Positions 47,211 to 59,794 of a DNA stretch of 64,000 bases are shown here, one piece after another. Source of the stretch: Citrus sinensis. Taxonomy: Eukaryota > Streptophyta > Magnoliopsida > Sapindales > Rutaceae. The notes beneath the pieces are model-generated. The model saw nothing but the letters and a program-made list of their open reading frames with translations. It had not been told where the DNA came from and ran no database searches. Positions within the stretch are counted from its first letter, which is position 1, and the number at the start of each line of letters is the position of its first letter. The DNA is taken from the NCBI RefSeq assembly GCF_022201045.2, contig NC_068558.1, positions 3,687,501 to 3,751,500 of the forward strand, written 5' to 3'. A program made the translations under genes and the position numbers.

Positions 47211-48896
47211 TGTTTTAATTAATATACTATCATCACTCCATCACCGAATTGCATTATTATATTTTTCGTAGCCGTCAACACGTTTAAAGTACAAATTTAT
47301 TCCATAAAAAACAAGTATAATTTTTTTGATAATGACATTTTTTAATTAGTTACAATTGATCTCCTAACAACTTTGTTTGCTATTAACGTTCGTTTATTAG
47401 TTGTCAACATCGATTTATTAATGACCTTTGTCTTTAACTCTAAATCAAAGATGCTGTCCGGCCGATGGATAGATGTTTTGCCTTTTGCGTGTCAACTCTT
47501 TAGGACTCCCTTTCGGCCGTTCTGGAGGAGGAGGGAAATAAGGATTCGTTTATTATATTTTTCTAAAATGGTGTAATGGTGTTTAAAAATAGTAACTGAG
47601 AAGGAAAAGATGTTTTTAAAATTATATTTGTTTTTATAATAAAAGCGAATTTGATGTCATTTTCTTAATAAACAAAAAAAAAAGAGAGTTTTGAGTTCAT
47701 TTATTGAAATGAATCAGTGAGACATAATTGAAATAAATTAATGCAGCGAGACCGGCTTTTCTGTTTTCTTCTAAAATCATCTTTAATAGTTTCTCAATTT
47801 TTTCGTTCTAATTTTCAAAACATGTGAGAGATTGTAACCATCTTTTGCAGCATTTTGTTTATTTTTTTAAATGAAAATTATACCACTCACCGTAAACTTT
47901 TTTTTTTTCCATCAACTTCTTTCATGGAAGTTGTGATCGTATAGACATATATAATTTTTGTTTTTTTGTTTCGACAGTTATTCCAAATTTTCTTTTTCAG
48001 GTTTTGAACTCCCAACTAGTTTTGACTACGATATTTATGGAATGCCATATCCCATGTACAGAAGAATCTGGTCCGATGGTCAATCTTCTATTAACTTTTG
48101 TTAATCCTCACCACTCCAGCCCACTTTGCTTGGCCCTTCCATCATGCAAGTTATATTGTTGAACATTTGTTTGTTGTGTCTACAGCTACACCATTTTTCA
48201 AGTTTCGAATGTAGGAACTTCAAAGTGAACAACCAACATTGCACTAATTGATAAGGCCTATTCGTTGTAATAGTAGTATCGCATGCACGGCTCAAATAGA
48301 TTATGCGCACTTCCTGTTAAAAATACTAAATTTCGCCTCTCATGAACCGGAACTTCCTCACAGGCATCACACCTCAGTAAACAGACATTATACCGTATTC
48401 TAAGTTCGTGCTCTTAGTGCTCTAGCAATTCACAAATCGAGAAAATGCACAACTCATGCTGCCTAGGAAGAGTGCATCAATGCCATATATACTAATCAAG
48501 GTAACCTTTTTGCTGAAAATAGGAAAAATCAAAACCCTCAAACAAGAAGAAATCATTTCTGCATATGAAAATAATTTCTGCAGATACAAAAGATCCAATA
48601 TTTTACACTTTGGTTAGTCACATTTGTAGGCAAAATCATGCCAAGAAACTAACTCCACCATGTACAACACATACCTAGGTCTTTTGTTGGGTGAAGAGGA
48701 AAATCCTCCACCCTTTTTCCCCCACAAATTCCATTTCTTAATGTCAAATATTCACAGTGCCTCAGATTTGGGTTAGATAAGTAAGAACATGCAACAGCAC
48801 AACAAAATAGAACAACCCAGATCCCACAACTGTGATACTTGGCTTCTAACCACCGCATATTGCAACCGGAGAATTGTGTAACAAGTATATGGGTAC
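47211..48896. other. Spacer between P450-C promoter and AFC2 3' end
   Basis: No gene seen. The stretch from about 48450 to 48896 is probably AFC2 3' UTR. Confidence 0.45.
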
Positions 48897-51800
48897 CTAT
48901 CTCCTAAGATGATCTCTTGTAAAAAAGGGATGCCTAAGAGCTTCACGCGCAGTTAGCCTGTCCGTAGGATCATACCTAAGCAGTCCTTGCAATAAATGTG
49001 TAAGATCACCAGCTGAATGGTCAACGTGCTGCATTATTAGGTTCTGGCAAAATGAGGCAATGCAGTCAGTACACCTAAAAGCAAGACAATAACCCTTAAA
49101 TTCCACAAAAGAACCATATGAAAAAAGGAACCTGAAGACGAGGTAGCTTCATCACAGATTTAATACTTTCCCTAGAGGCTGCACCTTCTGGCCAGTCCAA
49201 CCTACCCCTTCTAACATACTTCTCTGCATGTCGGCTGAGAAAATTCACGGCGATAAATACTATCAGTGGGTTGAGATCAGTGAGCACTTAAAAAACTTTG
49301 GAGAAGATCACTCACTCTACTCTCTTCAGCATATGTTGAGGCAAGGGACCAAGCACCCGTTCCATCATCGCAAGGTGTTCCAAGTTCTCATGAGTTTGGA
49401 ATAATGCCTCACCCTGTGAGAGGATTACAAAAACTCCATAAAACTCACAATGCATAAAGAAAAAACAAAAAACAGATTCCAAATAAAGAATACACGTACC
49501 GTGCATAACTCCACTAAGATACAACCAACACTCCATATATCACATGGGTAAGTCCACCCAAGTCCTAGAAATAAAGATCATAGTCAGTCAGCAGATCAAT
49601 AACAATTCTGTGGTACAACAAGAAATAGGTAGAGAACATATTTACCAAGGATAACCTCCGGCGCACGATAATGTCGGGTGGATACAATGTAGTTCTGATC
49701 TGGGCGCTCATAAGTTGTGCTGCCAAAATCAATCACCTTAATAGCACTTGACTTTGGCATTCTTTTAAAGTAGGAAGAATCTTTTGGTGTGTGCAAAGAA
49801 CTCTGCAAATTCAAGTACATTTAGAAAAAGAACAATGTCAAAAACTCGGAACGTGAAAGAGTATACTAGCGAAAATAAGTAAAGAAAACCATAATAATAC
49901 CTTGTAGTCAGGAACCTTAATATACTCGGAAGAAACAAGTAGAACGTTCTCAGGCTTTAAGTCAGTATGTATCATACACAGATCATGCATAACTGCAAAC
50001 ATTCATAAAATTAATGTCATTAGGAAACAGTCGAAACAGCACCAGGTTAACAGACAGGTTTGCTTAGTGCAATAGTGCAATTTTTAAAAACTCCAACCAA
50101 GGTAAAAACTATTTCTGCATATAACGGTTGAACAGGTATAAAACAAGAAAACCCATTCATTTCATTGACCATAGCTAATTGACACCAGCAATAGAAAAAA
50201 GGAAACACATGATTAATTGAAAGAAACTAGCTTTAAGTAATTACTACACACATGCTATACATTCCAACAGTTGTCTGGCAATCTCACGGACAAGATCAAT
50301 GGGAAATGAGCGATAATTGTTTTTCCGTAGAAAATCGTATAAGCTAGATCCAAGCTTCTCAAACACCTGTTGAAACCATTTGAATCCATCCAGAAGTCTT
50401 AACCCCCAAATTATGTGTAAATTGGGGAAATTAATTCATCACAAAACAATCATATACTTACAATACAGATATGGTTACGATAGTCAAACCAGTTCCGTAT
50501 TTGCACACAACTGCAAGGAATAAACCCATTCAACCATCGCACATAATTTTAGGGAAACTTGTTATTCCATATCCAGCGATGTCAGTAAAGCAGGAAATAA
50601 ATTAAACCAACTGTTAGCACTCACCGGTTGCCACCTTTATCATGTTTTGCAAGTTGTTGAAGTACTTCAATTTCTATCATAGCAGCCTCACGATATTTCT
50701 TGATCCCACGAACAATTTTAATGGCTACCATTTCTTTCCTCTCACGATCCCAGCATTCCAAAACCTGACCGAAGGTTCCTGTAAAAGAAATGATCAAGAA
50801 TAAGATGCATAACATCAGAAAGTGAACAGAGAAACCATTGTTAACAAAGGATTTGAGGTCTGTTCAATAAATGTACCTTCACCCATTTTGCTGTGAATCT
50901 TATCTGCAAATGCAGAAAAGACAATGTAAGTAATCAGATTGAACATGTTACACATCAGAACTCTATTTCTGAGTGCCATGGTTAGTAAAATATACATATC
51001 TACCATTAAAATACCAGAAGAACCTCTCATTCTCATGGATAGAAAATTAGGTTCACCAAAAGAAGTATAACATTATTAACCCAAATAAAGTAATTACTCT
51101 CTCATTAAGGACAAACTAATATTATTGATTGAGGCAGATAATGGTAAAAGTGTAATTACAGCGAGAAGTTAAATTTTCTCCAAGCGCAAACATATAATGG
51201 CCATCTTTGTCATCCTCACGCCATGGGGGAGAACCATTTCGAGCCACTCCCTTTACAAATAGAGAAGAACTAGTGACATGGTCTGAGGGAGCTCTTGGAG
51301 GTGCAAAGCTTGTTACATTCCCAACCTCTTGTCCACAAAATAATCCTACCTGAGCCTACACACAGCCATTCATTCATTTGTACCACTTAAAACATATATC
51401 AAATTTCCTCCCTATAACTCCATCCCCTTGGTACATCATACAATCCACGCAGTCATTGGCAGGTATAACCAAAAAAAAAAACGTCATAGCGAAATATAGA
51501 TCGATGAATTAAATACAACAGATTAAAAACACAAAATATATTTCAAGTTATGCAAAAAACTTCCAGTATCGCAGGCTGATCATTTGTGGAATTAATTATA
51601 TATGTTTTCAAGGCATTAACATCTCTAGCAATGATTTGAACAAATCAACAAAAAATTCGACCAAGATATTTTTGCATAACTATTTTGATTCGATACTGCT
51701 AAATAGTCCATCGATCCTAATTCTCCAAGAAAGAAATAAAAAAAAATTCTAAGATTCTTATAAAAGCTATCCATGATCTATCCTAAACACCCAAGAGAAG

Positions 51801-52072
51801 GGGGGAGATGCTACGAAATAATTCAGATCCAAACAAAATAGGAATAAGCTTCTAATTAAAACTAAGATCATATAAAATACTAAAAATTAAAAAAAAATCA
51901 GAGAAATATACCAGATCCATACGCAAATTCAGGAAAAATAAAAATCGCAAACAGAGACGAAATCTGATGATACCTTCGGTACCTGAGGCACGTCCCAGCC
52001 CAAACGCGCTCGCTTACGAGGACGCCGATCCAGATTCGAAAAAGGAAACTCCGTCACGCGCTCCATCTCCAT
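48897..52072 (-). CDS. AFC2: LAMMER/CLK-type dual-specificity kinase AFC2
   Basis: Phosphorylates SR splicing factors in the nucleus, so it tunes alternative splicing. Twelve exons: 52072-51974, 51355-51160, 50903-50877, 50778-50625, 50510-50462, 50366 to about 50253, 49992-49901, 49802-49646, 49564-49500, 49413-49316, 49234-49132, 49043-48897. They total about 433 aa, as in plant AFC2. The N-terminus [20 protein letters not shown] is basic. Kinase motifs: glycine loop GEGTFGQV (106-113), catalytic Lys128, HTDLKPEN with Asp224, DFG (269-271), and the family signature [11 protein letters not shown] (330-340). Exon 3 is only 27 nt. All junctions are GT-AG and keep frame. It is an ordinary single-copy-type housekeeping gene sitting between P450-C and the distal P450s. 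No damage seen. Confidence 0.97.
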
Positions 52073-52775
52073 GATCGCAGCTCACGGCGAGGAAATAAGA
52101 GAGAGATCGAGATCTTGATGCGATTGAAACGAACGAATAAAATAACGAAGATAAGAATTTTCTTTGTTTTGTGCAGCGAATAGGGGAACTAATCCTACTT
52201 TTAACCTACCAACTCGATAGGCGGGGGCGGTTTACGGGAGATCAAGCCGTACGCGTGTCTTGTTTGTAGCCGTGGGTTCGACTCGGATTTTGTCTAATCA
52301 ATGCTTTGGAATGGAAGGAATCGGTTTGGAATTAACCATGGTAAGGTTCGGGCTTAGGTTAGGTTTTATCGTGGTTAAGTTAGCTTTCGGTGATAAGAAA
52401 AAGTTTCTCCATTTTTTGGCACGTGCCACACGCGCCGTGAGAATAAAGGTTGGTTGGCTCCACTCAACATCGACAGTTCGACACCATGTAAAATTTTTTG
52501 GGCTAAAGATACCCCTTTCGTACCGTGGCTCCAGCCTCCAGGTTAAGCGTTAAAAACTTGTTCAGACCCCGGTCCAGTACCTCATGATGAAGAGGCAGAT
52601 CATGGCACAATCACTAGTAGGGTTGGCAAATTAAAGACTTAAGCCAGATTTTTTCGAGCATAAGCCCAGGTAAGTTATTGAGAATAAACTCGAAATTGGA
52701 TCCGTGCCTGAATTTTTAATAAGTAAAAAGACGAAAAATATAAATACAAACACCTAAAATCTAAATGAACCCTAA
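52073..52775. other. AFC2 promoter region and spacer
   Basis: The first 150 bp upstream of AFC2 are purine-rich on the plus strand, so CT-rich in the AFC2 sense, as in a plant 5' leader. Further out is a GC-richer stretch (52200-52560) holding an unconvincing 97-codon frame. Confidence 0.5.
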
Positions 52776-53861
52776 GGCTGTATTTATTTTTTAAAGTGGG
52801 AGTGAGGAGCGTGTATTCCTCATACTTCAGTGTTTACTTCAATAAATTGGAGAAGAATTAAGAATCCACTTCCATCTCTCCCTTTTCTATCTTTTTTTTT
52901 TTAAATTTAATTTAATTTAATATTTAATAAAATAAATAATATTATATTTAACTAAATAATAATTTGTATTGATTATAAGTTAAAATTACTTAAAAATAAT
53001 ATTATTATATTAATAAAAATTACTATATGCTATCTTTATTTAATAATATAATATTATTATATTAGTTTTAAAAATAATAGTACTATATTTATTTAATATT
53101 AATAATAATAATAATAAATAGTTTATTCTAAGAAAATATTAATTTTGTACTAAATAATAATATATTAATAAATAATAAATTTAATATAATTATATAAAAT
53201 AAAATAATGTTTCATTTTATATTTATCCTTCTTTTTATTAAATTTACTATAATTATATTTAATAAATATTTAGATAATATTATTATATTTAACTAAATAA
53301 TAATTGGGTTAGTAATATTATTAATTCTCTATATACCATCTTTATTTGAAAATATAATATTATTATATTTATTTAAAAATAATAGTATTATATTTATTTA
53401 ATATTAATAATTAATACTAATAAATAGTTTATTCTAAGAAAATATTAATTTCATACTATGTTAATAGTAAAAATATTTCATTTATATTGCCCTTATCAAC
53501 AATTTTTAATTTATATAATTAAAATTAGAATTAATAAAAAATTGTGATGTTCATAATTAAGAATATTAATAATTATTATAAATTTACAAATATAATAAAA
53601 TAAATGTTTATTCATTAAATATTTTTTTTATTAACTTTGTAATTAAAAACTATAATTCTTTAAATAAGGATAAAATTATAATTTGAAACTATTTACTCCC
53701 AATCCAAGACAAAGTAAACACATAAATTAAATTTTGATCTCCATTTCATGCTTCCATTCCAGTGTAAGTAAACAACCTACTCTTACTCCCACTCCACACT
53801 CTGAATTCTAGAATTCCCACTCCTGAATATTCTCACTCCAATCCAAAAAATAAATGCTACC
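52776..53861. mobile_element. PIF/Harbinger-like TIR element, non-autonomous
   Basis: The left end GGCTGTATTTATTTTTTAAA pairs with the right end, in reverse complement GGTAGCATTTATTTTTTGGA. Both continue into GGAGTGAG, and GTTTAC lies subterminally. TAA flanks both sides (52773-52775, 53862-53864), the 3-bp duplication of PIF/Harbinger. The interior is extremely AT-rich, with two direct copies of a stretch of about 130 bp (about 53025-53150 and 53325-53450). It encodes no transposase. Confidence 0.6.
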
Positions 53862-53864
53862 TAA

Positions 53865-56789
53865 ATTTCTTTCTATAACGAAGCAAACACAAGCAGTGTT
53901 GCTGACTGGCGCGGCTCCAACTCTCCAACCTCTATGCCTGCACGAACTTCCATGCTTCACTCCATCTCCAGTGTCACAACTCACAATGTCTATCTTTCTC
54001 AATGTATTGAAACGATAAGCTATTCTCTATGTATTAAAAACCAGCATCTGATTGCAAAATAAAAAAAAGTCGTGAGTGCTCTGACCACCATTTGATAGGC
54101 CTTACTAACTGTTCTCTAGCTTAGAGTTTTATCGGTTTTTTTTTTTTTTTTTTTTTGTTTTTGGCTCTAGCATGACAAATGACAAAACAAACATGGGCAT
54201 AGTCCAATTTGCGTAACATGACAAATGACAAAACGCTTCGGTTATTATAATCCTTTTCAACGTAGCCTCATCAATGCATAAGACTACTTTGAATTGATCA
54301 AACCACTAAGATATTGATCTTTGTCAATTTTGTCAAATGCGATTTGTCCGCCTTCTCGATCTTCTACAAATATTATATATCAACCCCACCGCTCAAAGCA
54401 AATAAGGGTCGACAAAAAAAGATTTTGCAAAAAATTAAGGATATATTTTATTTTAATTTTGAAAAAGCATTTTAGGTAATTAAAAAATTTGCACTAGAGT
54501 AACAATAAGATCAATAATAATTTATAATTACCTGTCTAAAATTTTCTATTTGGTCGGATACCTGATGAAAGCTGATGAAGAGCCGAAGAGGTGTTCTACT
54601 TGTATTTAAAAGAAAAGCCATTAGGATGAAATTCGTAACCAGTCCTGGATTATATTTCAAAAGAAGTTAATTTACAATCTACATCCTATGATTCTAAGAA
54701 TAGGACCGCGCTGATGATACCCGGACATGAATATTGATCAAATGACAACAAAGGGGATGTTGCAGCAGGAGCAGGGGGTTACTGCCTTATTAAAGATAAA
54801 TTAGTTTAGCTAAATGAGAGAAGAAATTTGTTGTTGCAGCTGAAAACTAAGAGCTAATTGCGGAAAAGCAAGAACAAAAGAAAAGAAAAGGCAGCAGACT
54901 CGTTTTTTTGGAAAAAAAAAATATATATATATCTTTAGTTTGGTTGGTCTACATACTACAACATATCTATGGGTCTGAAGAGAAAAGAGAAAAAGAATAT
55001 TTATTACACTCCACACTTTATTTGACTGTATAAAAAGACCCCAATATTTTTAAAAAAAAAAGAGTGGGACTAGTGCCACTTTGTGAATGCCTCAAAGTTA
55101 AAACCCCCTTTCTAATTAAGTCTATTAAAATATTTTAACACTTTCAAAATTAACAAAAATATCCGCATTCAAAACTTATTCCTTTAAATCTCATTTTTCA
55201 ACTTTTTTTTTTTTTTACGATTTTTCTATGATGTTGTATGTATTTTTATAGCACTAAGTGGGATCATTATAGACGTTTAGATTTAAATATTTTAATCTTA
55301 GTCATTCATTCAATATAATAGATAATTAATTAAAAGATATCATGTAATTCATAAGTTGCTGGTAAATTTCTTATCCTTCCAGCTACAATTAATTTTTAAT
55401 CAAATTAAATCATTAATTTTATTAAAAATTAAAGCATTTCTTCATGAATGGATGAGATGGTATCAAACAATTTCTTGAGCCGCAGTTCTAGCGTCTACCA
55501 TACTTCATAAAATAATAAATCAACACCAATCATATGGTTTAAATCAATACCAAAATGTAATGGAATAAGCAATACTTGACAAGAATTCAATTTCAAACAA
55601 AAGAACTTGAGATATTATATTTTTTCATTTCTCTTTTTATTTTTATTTTTAAATTTAAAATCACTTGTTTAACGATTTGTTAATTAATCTTATTATTTTT
55701 AAAAAGAATTACATTTTTTTATTAAAAAATTAATATATACTGTTAATTAGATCTAAAGGTAATAAGGTATATATCTTTAGGGAGATTATTACGTTAGATA
55801 ATTATATATGTTAGTAGTCATTTAATAAAAATTCAACGGTTATAAAAATAAAAAAATAATAAAATTATATTATTTTTACAGACGTTCAAATTTTTATCGA
55901 CTGCTACGTAATAATGTATGTTATAAGAGTACGTTTCATAACAAAAGCTTATCTTTAGCGTAAAAAATTACAGCACCTTAGACGCACAAAAGCCATTTCA
56001 ACATTTTTTTTTGTTTCCTCTTTTTCGCAGCCAAAGTTTTTTTTTTTTGGGACCCTGAGTTTCTGCCATCGATGGTAATGGAGCTTCAGTATCACTCCCC
56101 AGCCAAATCTTTAATTTTGTTTTGAGGATTATTGGCATGATTCGGTGTAGTGGCAGCCATGTGCATGGCTTGTGGGTTATTGGAATTGTATGGGTTGTGA
56201 CGTGGCAGCAATGGTGGTGGCTCGGCTTGGTGTATGGTCGACTTGATGGGGAACGTGCATATTAGTCCGGTTTTGTGGGGGCTATTGGTGTGACGGCTGC
56301 ATGGTGGTGTTTTTTAGATGGCGGCGGTGGGTTAGAGTGTGGAATAGTTTTCGGGTTAGAGCATGTGGCGGTGGTTTGGATGGGCTGATGGGTAGACGGC
56401 TGTGGCATGGTGGTTTGGTGAGTGTTCAACTGCGGCGAGAAGCCATAAAGGCCGAGCAAGGTGTTGGGTCTGGTTCGGCCGCGAGACACTGAAGATTTTT
56501 GACTTTTGGAGCAGGGTGTCATTAGAAATTGTCCTCTTAAAGTTATAAATTGCCAATAGTCCGATTCTTTAAATTAATTTTAAATTTTATAATAAATTTC
56601 AATATAATATTAATTGTAAAATATGTCTAACTAGCTAAAAAAATTTAAATATTTAATTTCAAAATATAAATTATTTTATTTATTATATTTATTTTGAATT
56701 TTACCACCTTAAAAAATGACACCCACAATAAGTACTCTGAAAATGAAACCACCACCTTGTGACATAAGAATTAAGAAATATGGAAGAAT
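53865..56789. other. AT-rich spacer with a short GC-rich island
   Basis: No gene recognised. The stretch 56050-56520 is TGG/GGT-rich and clearly GC-richer than its surroundings, but its open frames are low-complexity. A weak inverted repeat spans about 55782-55915 (arms around ATTATTACGT). Confidence 0.45.
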
Positions 56790-57199
56790 TTGCAGCTAAA
56801 ATCGATCTTAATTCATCCATTTCCTCTTCACTCACTTGTTTTGATCATCTTTGTTAACAAATTGCTTTTCTCCACCTTCAAAACAAGGCAACAAAATCGT
56901 ACCACCTTCACTATCAAAGCTTCCAATCATAGTCAATCTCCATCAACTAGGCTTTCTCCCGCATCGCTCTCTCTATGCCATGGCTCAACACTGGGGGGCC
57001 CTGTCATGCTTCTGCACTTAGGCAGGGTGCCAACAGTTGTAGTTTCCTCTGCTGAACCAGCTAAAGTGATCTTGAAAACCCATGACATCGTCATTTCAAA
57101 TAGACCCGACTCGAGTATCTCAACGAGACTTTTGTATGACTACAAGAATGTGTCCTTGCCTCTTTACGGCGACTACTGGAGGCAAATGAGGAGCGTATG

Positions 57200-58534
57200 T
57201 GTTGAAAAAATAGCATATCTATATGCTATTTTGAGGGCACATTTTGAGTAGATCCCACATAGCGAAAGTGAGAAATCTTGTGAGGTTCGGATTCTATTCC
57301 ATTAATACTTCAAAAGTATAATTTTATTTTCTCAAAATGGTGCTTGGGTGAATGAGAAATTATCTCTCAAAGTTCACCATTGAAGTTGGAAATTTAAAAG
57401 GAAATGAGCCCTATCCCACATGGAAAAAAGAAGCCAAGGGATTAGTGTTTAAATATAAACATTTAACCATACATAAATAAGAAATTTTAAGATAGAGGCT
57501 CTCTCCACATGTGCGTTCTACGTACGCGAATGTCAACTCAAAAACATCCAAACTTGCATGGCACGTTTTTAATTTCCTTTCAAATTTTTTATGACAGCTT
57601 CACAATTATTTTTGTGCTGCTGTTACCTACCCACATGAGTATAAAAAGGCACCATTCTCTTCTGTTTTTGAACACACTAAAACCAGCACATAGAGCACTT
57701 GCAATTTTTCTTTCATCCTTCTTTCGTCTTGTTTTCTGATCGAGTTTGCCGCTGTTGTGGTTCACCGAATTTACCTGTCTGTGCTTGACGGGAAATTCGT
57801 GCCCGTTGTATTCTGGGAAGCAGTTGCCAACAGATTTTTTATGACAGCTTCGCAATTATTTTTGTGCTGTTGTTACCTACCCACATGAGTATAAAAAGGC
57901 ACCATTCTCTTCTGTTTTTGAACACACTGAAACCAGCACACAGAGCACTTGCAATTTTTCTTTCATCCTTCTTTCGTCTTGTTTTCTGATCGAGTTTGCC
58001 GCTGTTGTGGTTCACCAGATTTACCTGTCTGTGCTTGACGGGAAATTCGTGCCCGTTGTATTCTGGGAAGCAGTTACCAACAGATTTTTTATGACAGCTT
58101 CGCAATTATTTTTGTGCTGTTGTTACCTACCCACATGAGTATAAAAAGGCACCATTCTCTTCTGTTTTTGAACACACTGAAACCAGCACACAGAGCACTT
58201 GCAATTTTTCTTTCATCCTTCTTTCGTCTTGTTTTCTGATCGAGTTTGCCGCTGTTGTGGTTCACCAGATTTACCTGTCTGTGCTTGACGGGAAATTCGT
58301 GCCCGTTGTATTCTGGGAAGCAGTTACCAACAGACCTAAAGCATTTCAGCAGGTGATAAATTTATTTTAAGGAAACTGAGTTGCAGGCCTCGGGTTTTAT
58401 TTTCTGTTTTGATTTTCTTTTCCCTTCTGTTTTTCCAATTGTTCATTCATAATTTCCAGTTGCTGTTTACGTTGCTTTAGTTAAATTACCTACTGGTTTT
58501 ATTTATTTTAACTCACTGTGTTATTATTCTTACA
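57200..58534 (+). mobile_element. Solo LTR (1335 bp) inside a P450 pseudogene
   Basis: Starts TGTTGAAAAAATAGC and ends TTATTCTTACA. Deleting it together with one flanking copy (GTATG left, ATATG right, a 5-bp duplication with one mismatch) rejoins the P450 frame as RSVC-ALHLLN, which confirms the borders. No gag or pol inside. It contains a 250-bp triplication with three TATA boxes (57640, 57890, 58140). Confidence 0.8.
57585..58334 (+). repeat. Three 250-bp tandem repeats within the solo LTR
   Basis: ATGACAGCTT landmarks at 57591, 57841 and 58091 give a period of exactly 250 bp. Each unit carries GAGTATAAAAAGGC and the presumed transcription start and leader. Copies 2 and 3 look identical, while copy 1 differs at about six positions. 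Confidence 0.97.
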
Positions 58535-59794
58535 ATATGTGCTCTGCATCTTCTTAATCTGAAAAGGGTTCAGTCATTTCGATATGTTAGAGATGAAGAG
58601 ATAAACTCAATGACCCACAAAATCAAAGAGTCTTGTTCATCTTCTTCTCCTGTGAAGTGTTGTCTTCGCTCACAAATTTAAGAAGCTTGTGGATGATTTT
58701 AGTCAAATGTTGGGTGTTTTTACCGCACAGGATTTTATTCCGTAGCTTGATTGGCTTAATAATGTGACAGGTTTGAATGCAATAAGTAAGACAAGGTTTA
58801 CTGATATCTTTCTAGATAGAATTCTTGATATGATCAGATGACAAAACAAGGCACGGATAAAACAGAGGAGCAAAAGGATTTTGTGGATGTTCGGCTTAAT
58901 ATTCAGAAAGATGACAGCACCATGGCACTATGGAGAGAGCATAAAAGCCATCATTCTGAGCATAACAGCTTTGAATCTTGACCTCTATTTATCTCTGTTT
59001 GATTTCAGTTAACATTATTATCCATCATTATTAACGTGATAATCTTACATAACGAACAATTGAGTATACAGAAAACATAAAACTCGGAGAATACAGACCA
59101 TGTAACGTGTTTGTTAAATATTTCTGAAACAGGATATGTTTGCAGCTGGGACTGATGCCACATACAACAATGACAGAACTAATAAGGCACCCACGTGCAA
59201 TGAAGAAAGCACTGAATGAGACGCGAGAAATCATTGGAAGCAAACCCAACATCTCCGAGGATGACCTGGAGAATATGCAAATACTTGAAAGCAGTGATCA
59301 TGGAATCATTTCGATTACACCTGCCACTCCGCTTACTTGTTCTGCGAGAATCAACTGAGGATGTCAAAGTTAAAGGGTATGACATACTTGCCAAAACAAG
59401 ACTAATTTTCGATGCTTGGGCAATAGGTAGGTATCTCATGGGACGAGCCAGAAGAATTTAGACCCAAGAGGTTCTTGAATTCTTCCATAGATTTCAAAGG
59501 GCATGACTTTGAATTCCTTTTTGGGGAGGACGAAGTGGCTATCCTGGAATTACATTTCCCGTTGCCGCAATTGAGCTGGCATTAGCAAGTCTTTTGTACC
59601 ATTTTGACTGGACAGTGCCCGGTGAAGCAAGTGGGCAGCATTTGGAGGTACCAGAAGCATCGGGAATATTAGTCCATAGAAAATTTCCTCTCGTTGCTGT
59701 TCCTGTTAGATTTATTTCTCACATTATGTGGACCGGCATAAATCATTCTAATTATTTTCTATATTTTACCGAATTAATACGTGACTATTGTTAA

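Larger units (their letters stand above)
56790..59720 (+). pseudogene. CYP71A-like cytochrome P450 split by a solo LTR
   Basis: Exon 1 reads [23 protein letters not shown], continues to DYWRQMRSVC, is interrupted by the LTR at 57200-58534, and resumes as LHLLNLKRVQSFRYVRDEEI. Further decayed pieces follow (QKDFVDVRLNIQKDD at about 58875). Exon 2 starts near 59134 with DMFAAGTDAT and continues through a frameshifted K-helix, AIGRYL and a damaged heme loop. The loop reads [10 protein letters not shown] in the best frame, so Tyr again stands where Cys is required. It ends KFPLVAVPV. Most similar to P450-D (shared SSAxxA, RLLYDYxxxS and VHRKFPLV segments), of which it is an older tandem duplicate. 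Confidence 0.9.

Noticed and set aside
52260-52553. 97-codon plus-strand frame upstream of AFC2
   Set aside because: No recognisable motif, composition or partner exon; likely chance in a GC-richer stretch.
57589-58105. Two minus-strand 88-codon frames of nearly identical sequence
   Set aside because: They are produced by the 250-bp LTR triplication, antisense to its TATA boxes, and have no known domain.
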